DNA from: Planktosalinus lacus
GTDB taxonomy: Bacteria > Bacteroidota > Bacteroidia > Flavobacteriales > Flavobacteriaceae
Direction of reading: 5' to 3'
DNA length: 64,000 nt
Assembly: GCF_014640155.1 (NCBI RefSeq)
Contig: NZ_BMGK01000003.1
Span: 1 to 64,000 of the forward strand
The position numbers and the translations under genes were made by a program. Every line of letters begins with the position of its first letter. Within the stretch, counting starts at the first letter, position 1. Under the pieces are notes generated by a model. It was not told the DNA's origin. It saw only the letters and a program-made list of their open reading frames with translations, and ran no database searches. This document shows positions 16,354 through 25,637 of this stretch, in pieces.

Positions 16354-18222
16354 TTATTGATTGATTTTAAAAGGTTCTCCGCTCAGGGGTTTGGCATATT
16401 CTTCTTCAAGACTGTTTGATAGAATCCAGTTTTCCATATCTTTTCGGGTGATTTCTCCACGTAAATATTTTTCTATCATCAGTCCGACAATTCTTCCGGC
16501 ATATCTTCCGCCCCAATAACCATTTTCAACAAAAACAGCAATGGCAATTTTTGGATCATCCTTTGGCGCAAATGCAACAAAAATTGAATGGTCTGTCAAT
16601 TGCACCCGTTTGCCCTCAATTCGTGTAAAGTTTTCTGCTGTTCCGGTTTTACCACAGATTTCAATACCGGGAACTTGAAGGTATTTTGCAGTTCCTTTAT
16701 TGTAAACATCAAACATACCCTCTATGACTGGTTCAAAATATTTTGGGTCAATACTGGTGATGTTGGGTGTGGTATAAATACTGTCTTTTGAAAAATTGCC
16801 TTCAACCGCTTTTAATACATGGGGTGTGTAATAATATCCCCTGTTGGCAATGGCTGCTGTCATTGTTGCAAGTTGTATGGGTGTTGTTATTACTTCACCC
16901 TGTCCTATGGCATTAGATATTACAGCAGAGCTAAACCATTTTCGTTGAGGATAGTTGTATATTTTATTGTAATAGTCAGCTGTGGGTACTTTACCGGGTC
17001 GTCCAATAGGCAAATCATTTCCTAAAAAATTACCAAGTCCGAAACTGCGTACATGTTTTCCCCACATAGCAACACCTTCTTGAGGTGTATCATATTTGTC
17101 AATAATTCTACGGTAAACACTTCCAAAATAAGTATTACAGGATTCATAAACAGCCAGATGTAAATTCACCGGATTGTCATGAACGTGACAACCCATAAAT
17201 GCACCTCGGCCATAACTAAAACCTCGATTACAGTAAAAAGAGTCTTCTTCATCCACAATACCTTCCTGCAATGCAATAAGCCCGGTCAGCATTTTAAAGG
17301 TGGATCCCGGCGGATACTCAGCCAGCAGGCCACGGTCATAAAGGGGTTTGGCAATACTGTCATAATAAAGTTCAGTATAGTTTTTAGAGCGTTGTCTACC
17401 CACCAGTAAAGCCGGGTCATAACTTGGTGCAGTAATCAAAGCCAGAATTTCACCTGTTTTAGGTTCGATGGCAACAATTCCACCGCGTTTATTTTCCATT
17501 AACAATTCACCATAAGCCTGTAATTCTGTGTCAATAGTAAGCCAAATGTCTTTTCCATGCACCGGAAGTGTGTCATACATCCCATCTTTATAGGGCCCCA
17601 ATGCCCGGTTAAATCGGTCTTTTTGTATATAACTCACCCCTTTTTGTCCTCTCAATACTTCTTCATATTGCTTTTCAACACCTTGAATCCCAATCAAATC
17701 ACCCATTTGATAATAAGGGTTTTGAGCTATAATGCGTTGATTGGCCTCTGCAATAAATCCCAGTACATTAGCAGAATGTGATACCTGATAATCACGCAGC
17801 GATCGTTTTTGGATGTAAAACCCCGGAAAACGGTACATGCTTTCTTGTAAATGAGCATATTCCTCTTTTGTTAACTGAGGCAAGACAACAGATGGTAGAC
17901 GAGGTGAATAAACCCGTGCACGTTGAAGTCGGTTGTCCAGTTCTTCTTTACTGATGCTTAATAGATTACAAAAAGCCAATGTGTCAAGTTGTTTGACATC
18001 ATTTGGAATTACCATGACATCATAAGAAGGTTGATTTGAAACCAGAAGATCACCGTTGCGGTCATAAATAAACCCCCGTTGCGGGAAATTGTATACTTTA
18101 GAAACTGCATTCAGCTCAGACCTGATCTTTAAACTGCTGTCAAACACTTGTAAATACAATAAACGGGCAGAAAATACAACACCCGTCACAATTACCAATA
18201 TGTATATTAGTAGCTTTCTCAT
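16354..18222 (-). CDS. mrdA: Penicillin-binding protein 2
   Basis: A 622-residue class B PBP: N-terminal membrane anchor (residues 4-27), dimerisation domain, and C-terminal transpeptidase domain. The catalytic motifs are STFK in YPPGSTFKML (about residue 307), SCN (about 362) and KTG in CGKTGTAEN (about 525). It cross-links lateral-wall peptidoglycan together with RodA. It overlaps the end of mreD by 4 bp (ATGA type) and abuts rodA. Confidence 0.95.
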   Translation of the reverse strand: MRKLLIYILVIVTGVVFSARLLYLQVFDSSLKIRSELNAVSKVYNFPQRGFIYDRNGDLLVSNQPSYDVMVIPNDVKQLDTLAFCNLLSISKEELDNRLQRARVYSPRLPSVVLPQLTKEEYAHLQESMYRFPGFYIQKRSLRDYQVSHSANVLGFIAEANQRIIAQNPYYQMGDLIGIQGVEKQYEEVLRGQKGVSYIQKDRFNRALGPYKDGMYDTLPVHGKDIWLTIDTELQAYGELLMENKRGGIVAIEPKTGEILALITAPSYDPALLVGRQRSKNYTELYYDSIAKPLYDRGLLAEYPPGSTFKMLTGLIALQEGIVDEEDSFYCNRGFSYGRGAFMGCHVHDNPVNLHLAVYESCNTYFGSVYRRIIDKYDTPQEGVAMWGKHVRSFGLGNFLGNDLPIGRPGKVPTADYYNKIYNYPQRKWFSSAVISNAIGQGEVITTPIQLATMTAAIANRGYYYTPHVLKAVEGNFSKDSIYTTPNITSIDPKYFEPVIEGMFDVYNKGTAKYLQVPGIEICGKTGTAENFTRIEGKRVQLTDHSIFVAFAPKDDPKIAIAVFVENGYWGGRYAGRIVGLMIEKYLRGEITRKDMENWILSNSLEEEYAKPLSGEPFKINQ

Positions 18223-18725
18223 CGTTGTTTTTTACTGAATAGTATCATAATGACCAGAACCATCAGTATTGTAAAAATACTGGAAAGGAATGTGGACTTT
18301 AAAATAAAAAGCGTGTGCCTTAAATTAAAAACCTCCAGGAAATAAAGCAATAAATGATGAATAACCACAATTGAGGTAATATAACTTAAGCGACCACCCA
18401 TGGGGGTTTGGTCAATTTTAATAGTATTGTATTCATAACTTACACCAAAAGAATATTTTAAAAGTAACGGTCGGGCATAGGCAGCCAATAAACATGCTGC
18501 AGCGTGAATACCTCCTGTATTGTTAAAAAAATCCATTGTCAAACCCAGTAAAAACCCTAAGAATAAAAATAAAGAACGATTGACCTTTACGGGAAATAAA
18601 ATCAAAAATAATAAATAGACCGAAGGGTTGATATAGCCAAACAAATTGATGTTGTTAAACACAAACACCTGGGCCAATACCAGTAAAACAAAGCGCACAG
18701 TATGTAAAATAATGGGGTTATTCAT
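18219..18725 (-). CDS. mreD: Rod shape-determining protein MreD
   Basis: A 168-residue protein with about five or six hydrophobic segments, matching MreD by size, hydropathy and position. Sequence features such as FGYINPSVYLLFLILFPV and GLTMDFFNNTGGIHAAACL fit Bacteroidota MreD. It overlaps mreC upstream by 8 bp and mrdA downstream by 4 bp. It is an inner-membrane component of the elongasome. Confidence 0.9.
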   Translation of the reverse strand: MNNPIILHTVRFVLLVLAQVFVFNNINLFGYINPSVYLLFLILFPVKVNRSLFLFLGFLLGLTMDFFNNTGGIHAAACLLAAYARPLLLKYSFGVSYEYNTIKIDQTPMGGRLSYITSIVVIHHLLLYFLEVFNLRHTLFILKSTFLSSIFTILMVLVIMILFSKKQR

Positions 18726-19545
18726 CGTGGCTTTTTGATTCTAATTCCTGAATTTCTTGTGCTTCTCTATTTTCTATAACATACACCTGCCGTGTGCGGG
18801 TCATGTCATTGAAGAGGTTGACATCTATGATATAAAAATTACCGCTGTTGTCAAATTTAAAATCACTTACAGTGCCCACCAATAAGTCTTTTGGGAAAAT
18901 CGTCGACCTGCCGTCAGTGATAATAGTATCGCCTACCTTAACTGGTGCCTGACGAGAAATATCAATGAGTTGCATTGTGGAAGGGTTGCCACCATCCCAG
19001 ATAAGTGAGCCAAAATGACCACTTTCTTTCAGTGCTACACTAATGCTCGATTTTGAATTGAGAAGTGATAATACTGTGGTATAATTAGGGCTCACCTGGT
19101 CTGTGATGCCCACAATTCCATTGGCTGTGATTACCCCCATCGAAGGGTTGATGCCTTGGTTGCTTCCCCCTTTTAAGGTGAGGTAGTTGTTGGCTTTTGA
19201 AAAACTGTTATTGATTACTTCTGCAGGACGATACACAAATTCAAAACCAGCCATAGAACTATCCGTTTCTGTAAGTTGAAGTTGATTCGCTTCATAAAGC
19301 TGCAGTTGATTTTTCAACTGACTGTTTTCTTCCAGAAGCAGTCTGTTTTCAGCTCGTAAACCAAAATACCCGGTCACGTCGCTTTTTAAGGTATAAATGC
19401 CTCCGGTTATAAAGTTAGCCGAATGCACAAATTTACTTTGGTGATAAGAATGCGATTGTATAGTCAAAGCTAGAGACAAGACAAAGAGCAGCATGAACAA
19501 AAGAAAATTTTTATTCCTTATAAAAAAATTAATAATCTGCTGCAT
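18718..19545 (-). CDS. mreC: Rod shape-determining protein MreC
   Basis: A 275-residue protein with one N-terminal membrane segment (about residues 13-30), a coiled coil (about 60-85, ENRLLLEENSQLKNQLQLYE) and the periplasmic beta-rich MreC domain with LKGGSNQGINPSMGVITANGIVG and GDTIITDGRSTIFPKDLLVGTV. It scaffolds PBP2 in the periplasm. It lies 89 bp downstream of mreB in the same operon. Confidence 0.93.
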   Translation of the reverse strand: MQQIINFFIRNKNFLLFMLLFVLSLALTIQSHSYHQSKFVHSANFITGGIYTLKSDVTGYFGLRAENRLLLEENSQLKNQLQLYEANQLQLTETDSSMAGFEFVYRPAEVINNSFSKANNYLTLKGGSNQGINPSMGVITANGIVGITDQVSPNYTTVLSLLNSKSSISVALKESGHFGSLIWDGGNPSTMQLIDISRQAPVKVGDTIITDGRSTIFPKDLLVGTVSDFKFDNSGNFYIIDVNLFNDMTRTRQVYVIENREAQEIQELESKSHDE

Positions 19546-19634
19546 ATCAAAAAGTCCTGTAGGTTATGATTTATGTGGAAACAAAAACCAACGGTAAAAT
19601 TCTAAAACAAGCTGTAAAGGGCACTTGGTGTGCT

Positions 19635-20663
19635 TTATTTAATCAAAATGCTTCTGTAACGGTTTAAGTTTTTTAAACAGATACCGGTGCCTCTTACTAC
19701 CGCACGCAAGGGATCCTCAGCAATATAAACGGGCAAATCGGTTTTTTGTGATAAACGTTTGTCAAGGCCTCTTAGCATAGAACCGCCACCGGCCAGGTAG
19801 ATACCGGTGTTGTAAATATCTGCAGCCAGTTCAGGAGGTGTTTGTGACAGCGTTTCCATAACAGCATCTTCTATCCTCAAAATTGATTTATCCAGAGCTT
19901 TAGCAATTTCACGATAAGAAGTTTGAACCTGTTTGGGTTTCCCAGTTAATAAGTCGCGCCCTTGAACTGACATTTCTTCCGGCGGATTCTCAAGGTCTTC
20001 AGTGGCTGCACCAATCTGTATTTTGATTTTTTCAGCTGTGCGCTCACCCACATAAAGGTTGTGCTGTGTGCGCATAAAATAAACGATATCATTGGTAAAG
20101 ACATCACCGGCTATTTTTACTGATTTGTCACAGACAATTCCGCCAAGTGCAATAACAGCAATTTCAGTAGTTCCCCCACCTATGTCAACCACCATATTTC
20201 CTTTGGGTTGCATAATGTCAATCCCAATACCAATTGCGGCGGCCATAGGTTCGTGAATTAAGTAAACTTCTTTGCCATTTACACGCTCTGCACTTTCCTT
20301 AACAGCACGCATTTCAACTTCGGTAATTCCACTGGGAATACAAATCACCATGCGCAACGAAGGGGTAAACCATTTTTTCTTTAATGCCGGAATGTCCTTG
20401 ATAAACATATTAATCATCTTTTCACTGGCATCAAAATCGGCAATTACACCGTCTTTAAGAGGGCGAATTGTTTTAATGTTTTCATGGGTTTTTCCCTGCA
20501 TCATTGCGGCTTCCTTTCCCACAGCGATGATTTTTCCGGTAATGCGGTCTCGGGCAACGATCGACGGACTGTCTACCACAACTTTGTCATTGTGAATAAT
20601 CAGTGTGTTTGCTGTTCCAAGGTCAATGGCAATTTCCTCGGTTAAGAAGTCAAAAAATCCCAT
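19635..20663 (-). CDS. mreB: Rod shape-determining protein MreB
   Basis: A 342-residue bacterial actin. The nucleotide-binding motifs are DLGTANTLI (about residues 14-22), DIGGGTTEIAV (about 165) and AGGGSMLRGLD (about 290). It polymerises under the membrane and positions the wall-synthesis complex. It is first of the mre genes and is 67 bp downstream of purH on the same strand, so readthrough from purH is possible. Confidence 0.96.
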   Translation of the reverse strand: MGFFDFLTEEIAIDLGTANTLIIHNDKVVVDSPSIVARDRITGKIIAVGKEAAMMQGKTHENIKTIRPLKDGVIADFDASEKMINMFIKDIPALKKKWFTPSLRMVICIPSGITEVEMRAVKESAERVNGKEVYLIHEPMAAAIGIGIDIMQPKGNMVVDIGGGTTEIAVIALGGIVCDKSVKIAGDVFTNDIVYFMRTQHNLYVGERTAEKIKIQIGAATEDLENPPEEMSVQGRDLLTGKPKQVQTSYREIAKALDKSILRIEDAVMETLSQTPPELAADIYNTGIYLAGGGSMLRGLDKRLSQKTDLPVYIAEDPLRAVVRGTGICLKNLNRYRSILIK

Positions 20664-20730
20664 AGTGCGTGAGTATAAGAATTATAAATTAGTGGCGCTG
20701 TTTGTGATGCATGAAACAAATGTAAAAAAA

Positions 20731-22263
20731 TTAATGTTTAAAATGTCGGGTTCCTGTAAATACCATCGACATTTTATGCAAATTACAATAATCAATACTC
20801 AAAGTGTCTTTAATAGATCCTCCCGGCTGGATTACTGAAGTGATTCCTGCTTGATCTGCAATTTCAACACAATCTGGAAACGGAAAAAAGGCATCGCTCG
20901 CCATTACAGCTCCCTTTAAGTCAAACTCAAAGTTCCTTGCTTTTTCAATGGCCTGGCGCAACGCATCCACGCGTGAGGTTTGACCCGTTCCTGATGCACA
21001 CAATTGCTTGTTTTTGGCAAGAACTATGGTGTTTGATTTGGTGTGCTTGCAAATTTTAGATGCAAAGACCAAATCATCTAACTCTCGGTTGGTGGGTTTA
21101 TTGTCTGTAGCCTGTGAAAATGATTCAGGCGAATCTGTAATGGAATCTTTCTCTTGCAACAACACCCCGTTTAAACAAGTTCGCACCAGCTCATTTCCAA
21201 ACTCAAATCCCTTTTGCACTAGTAAAATTCGGTTCTTTTTTTCTTTTAAAACAGCTTCCGCTTCACGCGAAAATGAAGGGGCAATAACCACTTCACAAAA
21301 TAAGTTGTTAATCTCAGCAGCAGTTTCTTCGTCCAGGGCTGTGTTGCTGATTAATATTCCTCCGAAGGCTGATACCGGGTCACCGGCCAAAGCATCTTTA
21401 TAAGCTTCTGCTATGCTATCCCGCTGTGCCACACCACAGGCATTGTTGTGTTTTAAAATGGCAAAGGTGGGTTTTTCACCTTTGAACTCTCCCATCAATT
21501 GGACTGCAGCATCAACATCCAGCAAGTTGTTGTATGATAATTCCTTGCCGTGAAGTTTGTCAAAAACAGCATCAAAATCCCCAAAGAAAAAACCTTTTTG
21601 ATGCGGATTTTCACCATAGCGCAATGCCTGCCCATTTCCATAACTCAACTTAAGAGCCGGAATGTTTTCAGTGGTGTTGAAATAGTTGAAAATAGCACTG
21701 TCATAATGTGAAGAAACCTGAAAAGCCTTGGCAGCATAATGTTTACGGTCAGTCACAGAAGTGGCGCCTTGCTTTTCGTTGAGTAAACTCAAAAAAGCCT
21801 CATAATCATCAACGGAAGAAACACAGAGCGTGTCTTTGAAATTTTTAGCAGCTGCACGAATGAGTGAAATACCTCCAATATCAATTTTTTCAATAATATC
21901 ACTTTCAGAAGCTCCTGATGCAACCGTTTTTTCAAACGGGTACAAATCAACAAGCACAATGTCAAGTTGGGGGATTTTATACGCTTCCATTTCTGAAACA
22001 TCCGTGGCAACGTGTTGCCGGTTGAGAATGCCTCCAAATACTTTGGGATGTAAGGTTTTTACTCTGCCACCCAAAATTGAGGGGTAGGAAGTGATGTCTT
22101 CGATGGGCACAACGGGTATGCCCAGGTTTTTGATGTATGTTTCAGTGCCGCCTGTAGAATATAAGGTGATGCCCAGCTCGTGTAGCTTTTGAACTATAGG
22201 CGCTAAACCTTCTTTGCTAAATACAGAAATTAATGCTGATTGGGCCTTTTTTAAATCGCTCAT
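20731..22263 (-). CDS. purH: Bifunctional purine biosynthesis protein PurH
   Basis: A 510-residue protein. The N-terminal MGS-like IMP cyclohydrolase domain (about residues 1-150) has LYSTGGTETYIKNLG, and GGRVKTLHPKVFGGIL. The C-terminal AICAR formyltransferase domain includes LRYGENPHQKG, LKHNNACGVA with the catalytic Lys-His pair, and AFGGILISN. It catalyses the last two steps to IMP. It precedes mreB; upstream lies a long palindromic region. Confidence 0.96.
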   Translation of the reverse strand: MSDLKKAQSALISVFSKEGLAPIVQKLHELGITLYSTGGTETYIKNLGIPVVPIEDITSYPSILGGRVKTLHPKVFGGILNRQHVATDVSEMEAYKIPQLDIVLVDLYPFEKTVASGASESDIIEKIDIGGISLIRAAAKNFKDTLCVSSVDDYEAFLSLLNEKQGATSVTDRKHYAAKAFQVSSHYDSAIFNYFNTTENIPALKLSYGNGQALRYGENPHQKGFFFGDFDAVFDKLHGKELSYNNLLDVDAAVQLMGEFKGEKPTFAILKHNNACGVAQRDSIAEAYKDALAGDPVSAFGGILISNTALDEETAAEINNLFCEVVIAPSFSREAEAVLKEKKNRILLVQKGFEFGNELVRTCLNGVLLQEKDSITDSPESFSQATDNKPTNRELDDLVFASKICKHTKSNTIVLAKNKQLCASGTGQTSRVDALRQAIEKARNFEFDLKGAVMASDAFFPFPDCVEIADQAGITSVIQPGGSIKDTLSIDYCNLHKMSMVFTGTRHFKH

Positions 22264-22280
22264 TGTGTTGTGTTTAGTAT

Positions 22281-22439
22281 GGGTTTGATATGAAATAACC
22301 TATACATTTTGACTTGTTCTTTTGCCCTTTCCCTGCGTTAAAATTTTAAACCATAGCGATGGCTATGCTTGAAAATTTTGCCTTGATAAAGAACAAAATA
22401 ACTGCGCCAATTCTGTTCATATTATTTTATATCAAACCC
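22281..22439. repeat. Nested imperfect palindrome upstream of purH
   Basis: The gap 22264-22610 holds no gene but three nested inverted repeats sharing one centre near 22359. The outer arms are GGGTTTGATATGAAATAA (22281-22298) and TTATTTTATATCAAACCC (22422-22439), 17 of 18 matching. The middle arms are TTGTTCTTT (22314-22322) and AAAGAACAA (22388-22396). The inner hairpin covers 22340-22379 with CATAGC/GCTATG at its tip and AAAATTTT at its base. The element could be a MITE-like dispersed repeat or a structured RNA in the purH leader. The rest of the gap (22440-22610) is AT-rich with nothing recognisable. Confidence 0.7.
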
Positions 22440-22610
22440 TAAAAGTGCAAAAGTAGGTATTTACAAAGAAAAAGTTCAAACTTTACCCTCTGAACTTTCA
22501 ATATTTGATTGAATAAGCTCACTTTTTAATTATTTAAAAAAAGAGTGTAACTTTTCCAACCGAAATACGTCCTACTTGTTGAATCAAAAACATCATTTAA
22601 ATAGCACCTT

Positions 22611-23864
22611 ATGCTAATCTACCTCAGGCTGTTAAAAGAAAGTTTTAATTTTGCAATCAGTGCATTGGTAAATAACAAGTTGCGCACTTTTTTGTCGTTG
22701 CTGGGGGTGACCATTGGTATATTTTCAATTATTGCAATCTTAGCGGCAGTCGATTCGCTTAAAATGGAAATTGAAGATTCCATTAGCGGTCTTGACAACA
22801 GCACACTGGTAGTGGCGCGTTATTCATTTGGTCCCACATCAATTCCGCGTTGGCGCCGTGAGCAATTTCCGGATGTGAGTTATGATGAATATCAATACCT
22901 GTCCAGAAACCTCAATGATGCTGAAGCGATCACCTATGGAATGAATGTGCCTCAGGAAGCCATTCGCTATGAAGACAAAACAGTTTCTAAAGTCCAAATT
23001 GGCGCGATTACGCACGAATATTATGACATTGAAGCGCTGAAGTTAGCAAAAGGACGTTTTTTTAATGAAGCAGAATCTGCAAGCGGTGCTCCGGTTTTAG
23101 TGCTGGGCGATGAAATAGCCAACAGCCTTTTTGGTGAAGCTGAACCCATCGGCAAAACCGTGAGAATGTACGGTCGAAAATTCAATGTGATTGGCGTGAT
23201 TGAAAAAGAAGGAGCCGGTTTGTTTGGTAATTCAAAAGATGGCGCTGCATATCTTCCGGTAAACGTGGTGCGACGCATTTATGGTGATAACAACAGAGGG
23301 TCTTTTCCTCAAATTGTAATTAAACCCAAAGGCGATGTTGACCAGGCGGAGTTTATCGCTCAGGTTAAACAACGCATCAGGGCAGCCCGAGGGTTAAAAC
23401 CTGATGATATCGAGAATTTTTTCATCAACGAACTCAAAGGGTTTTCAGATATGATTGACAATTTAACCGGACAACTCAATTTTATGGGATTACTCATTAG
23501 TGGGTTTTCTCTGCTTGTGGGTGGGTTTGGAATTGCCAACATCATGTTTGTCTCTGTGAAAGAGCGCACCAACCTTATAGGAATCCAAAAATCTCTGGGA
23601 GCCAAAAACAAGTTTATACTGTATCAATTTTTATTTGAAGCAGTGATACTGGCTGTTATTGGCGGACTCATAGGCTTGTTATTTGTTTGGATCGCCTCAG
23701 TGCTCGCTTCGATGTTTACGGGTGATTTTCAATTTGTAGTTTCTTTCAAAAATCTGGCAATCGGTACTATTGTTTCCGGGATTATTGGGTTGATTTCAGG
23801 AATTATCCCGGCAATTTCAGCATCAAGACTCAACCCCGTAGATGCCATCAGAACGGGAATGTAA
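22611..23864 (+). CDS. ABC transporter permease, MacB/FtsX type
   Basis: A 417-residue protein with an N-terminal membrane segment preceded by NNKLRTFLSLLGVTIGIFSII, a large periplasmic MacB-PCD domain (about residues 45-270), and three C-terminal membrane segments of the FtsX domain (GLLISGFSLLVGGFGIANIMFVSVKERTNLIGIQKSLGA is the signature of this family, quoted here only as start and theme). It would couple ATP hydrolysis by a separate ATPase to transport of a lipoprotein, peptide or drug across the envelope. No ATPase gene is adjacent, so the partner must be encoded elsewhere. Confidence 0.88.
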   Translation: MLIYLRLLKESFNFAISALVNNKLRTFLSLLGVTIGIFSIIAILAAVDSLKMEIEDSISGLDNSTLVVARYSFGPTSIPRWRREQFPDVSYDEYQYLSRNLNDAEAITYGMNVPQEAIRYEDKTVSKVQIGAITHEYYDIEALKLAKGRFFNEAESASGAPVLVLGDEIANSLFGEAEPIGKTVRMYGRKFNVIGVIEKEGAGLFGNSKDGAAYLPVNVVRRIYGDNNRGSFPQIVIKPKGDVDQAEFIAQVKQRIRAARGLKPDDIENFFINELKGFSDMIDNLTGQLNFMGLLISGFSLLVGGFGIANIMFVSVKERTNLIGIQKSLGAKNKFILYQFLFEAVILAVIGGLIGLLFVWIASVLASMFTGDFQFVVSFKNLAIGTIVSGIIGLISGIIPAISASRLNPVDAIRTGM

Positions 23865-23868
23865 ATTT

Positions 23869-23956
23869 AGTGTTCAGTTCTCAGTAGCAGAGATCAGTAA
23901 GGTTTTAGAAACCCCCTTTTTTTTAAACTGACCATTGCAACTGCCAACTGATTACT
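23869..23956. repeat. Gene-less inverted heptad-repeat element
   Basis: Between two convergent genes lie two inverted arms built of phased units. The left arm (23869-23902) reads AGTGTTC-AGTTCTC-AGTAGCA-GAGATC-AGTAAGG. The right arm on the minus strand (from 23956 inward) reads AGTAATC-AGTTGGC-AGTTGCA-ATGGTC-AGT. Unit lengths are 7, 7, 7, 6 in both arms, and about two thirds of the bases match. The 24 bp between the arms are T-rich. The layout is the same as that around the two four-helix-bundle genes at 45.3 and 49.1 kb, but without a gene. It may also act as a bidirectional terminator. Confidence 0.65.
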
Positions 23957-24410
23957 ATAAAACCTTCGCTACCTGCTCATTCACCCATTCCAAAAAGCGT
24001 TCGTCTTCTTCAGTAAAAGGATCCGCGGTATTGGAGTCAATATCTATCTGCCCGATGTTTTTGCCATCTTTAAATAACGGTATCACGATTTCTGATTTGA
24101 CAGTGATACTGCAGGCAATGTAGTTGTCCTGTGCTTGTACATCAGGCACCACAAAGTTGTTGTTGGAAACAGCGACCTGACCGCAAATGCCTTTTCCAAA
24201 CGGAATCACGGTGTGGTCTGTAGGCTCCCCGGCAAAAGCTTTTAAATGAAGGGTTTTCTCAGCTTCATTGGCAAAATAAAAGCCCACCCAGTCATAATAG
24301 GAAATATTTTTCTGCAAAAGCTCACAAACGTTAGTGAGTTTTTCATCAGGAGAGGCGTTATCAAAACTTAGTATTTTTGAAACTTCGGGCTTTAATTGGT
24401 TAAATGTCAT
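23955..24410 (-). CDS. GAF domain protein, likely free methionine-(R)-sulfoxide reductase
   Basis: A 151-residue single GAF domain. C76 in GKGICGQVA and C100 in DNYIACS, together with SEIVIPL just after, correspond in spacing (24 residues) to the resolving and catalytic cysteines of the fRMsr family (E. coli YebR C94 and C118). VVPDV between them is also typical. The protein would reduce free L-methionine-R-sulfoxide using thioredoxin. The third, more N-terminal cysteine of the family is absent. Its stop codon overlaps the right arm of the inverted heptad repeat. Confidence 0.82.
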   Translation of the reverse strand: MTFNQLKPEVSKILSFDNASPDEKLTNVCELLQKNISYYDWVGFYFANEAEKTLHLKAFAGEPTDHTVIPFGKGICGQVAVSNNNFVVPDVQAQDNYIACSITVKSEIVIPLFKDGKNIGQIDIDSNTADPFTEEDERFLEWVNEQVAKVL

Positions 24411-24655
24411 AATAAAAAATGTTTTGGCAAAAGTATTTATTTTCAGTTAACGAAAATACAACCTCACTTCTATATTTTTGTTAAATAAAACGTCAACACC
24501 TGAAAAGGTTGTGAGTGAAATTATTTGCAGGGATATGAAATCCAGAAGATTAATTTGTAAAAAACAAGCCGATTATAAAAGTTAAAGAGTTTCATATATT
24601 TTTCTTTTGACTAAATTCAGAAAAGGCTACATTTAACATCAAAAAATAACAGACC

Positions 24656-25636
24656 ATGCTTTGTATAAAACATATCGGTACAGATCCTTATTTCAACATT
24701 GCAACCGATGAGTATATTTTTAAACACATCGAGGAAGATTGCTTTATGTTGTGGCGCAATGACAATGCCATTATTGTGGGAAAACACCAAAACACCTTGG
24801 CCGAAATCAACCTCGATTATGTGAGGGAAAAAGAAATCAGGGTGGTGCGTCGTTTATCCGGAGGGGGTGCCGTTTATCACGATTTAGGGAATTTAAACTT
24901 TACATTTACCCGCACCAGTGACAATGAAGATATGGTGGATTTTAGAAGATATACCAAGCCTATTTTAGAAGTGCTTCAAGGCTTGGAAATAGATGCAAAA
25001 TTTGAAGGCCGCAACGACCTGATGATTGAAGGGAAAAAGTTTTCAGGCAATGCAGAGCATGTGTTTAAAAACAAGGTGATGCACCACGGCACTTTATTGT
25101 TTTCTTCAGAGATGAAAGATGTCTCGGGAGCTTTAAAGGTCAATCCGTTAAAATACAAAGGGCGTGGAACAAAATCAATTCCCAAGCGGGTGACAAATAT
25201 AAGTGAACACCTCAAAGAACCGCTTTCGCTGGAAGCTTTTACAGACAGGATTATGAATCACATACTTGAGACTTTTCCGGGGGCAAAATCATATGAATTC
25301 ACTCAAGAAGACCTGAAAGCAATTCAAAAAATCAGAGATGAAAAATACGCCACCTGGGAATGGAATTTTGGCCGCTCACCCGAATATAATTTCCAACAGG
25401 GAATGCGCACCGAAGGCGGGGTAATTGAAGTGCATCTCGACGTGGAAAAAGGAATCATCAAAAAAGCACAAATCACCGGCGATTTCTTTCATATAAAAGA
25501 CATTACTCCCATAGAAGAAGCACTCGTGAACTTGCCACATGATGAACAGGCAATTAAAAAAGCATTGAGCCAATTTAAAATGAAACAGTATTTTAAAGAC
25601 ATCACCGCAGAGGAGTTGTTGAGCATCATGTTTTGA
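24656..25636 (+). CDS. lplA: Lipoate-protein ligase
   Basis: A 326-residue protein. RRLSGGGAVYHDLGNLNFTF (about residues 63-82) is the lipoate-binding signature RRxxGGGxVxHDxGN. KKFSGNAEHV (about 127-136) holds the conserved lysine that binds lipoyl-AMP. A C-terminal accessory domain (about 250-326) is present, so this is the bipartite LplA type that uses free lipoate and ATP. It ends one base before the start of the exosortase gene. Confidence 0.92.
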   Translation: MLCIKHIGTDPYFNIATDEYIFKHIEEDCFMLWRNDNAIIVGKHQNTLAEINLDYVREKEIRVVRRLSGGGAVYHDLGNLNFTFTRTSDNEDMVDFRRYTKPILEVLQGLEIDAKFEGRNDLMIEGKKFSGNAEHVFKNKVMHHGTLLFSSEMKDVSGALKVNPLKYKGRGTKSIPKRVTNISEHLKEPLSLEAFTDRIMNHILETFPGAKSYEFTQEDLKAIQKIRDEKYATWEWNFGRSPEYNFQQGMRTEGGVIEVHLDVEKGIIKKAQITGDFFHIKDITPIEEALVNLPHDEQAIKKALSQFKMKQYFKDITAEELLSIMF

Positions 25637-25637
25637 C

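Noticed and set aside
22440-22610. Purine riboswitch upstream of purH or the permease
   Set aside because: No conserved riboswitch loop sequences or three-way junction could be seen.
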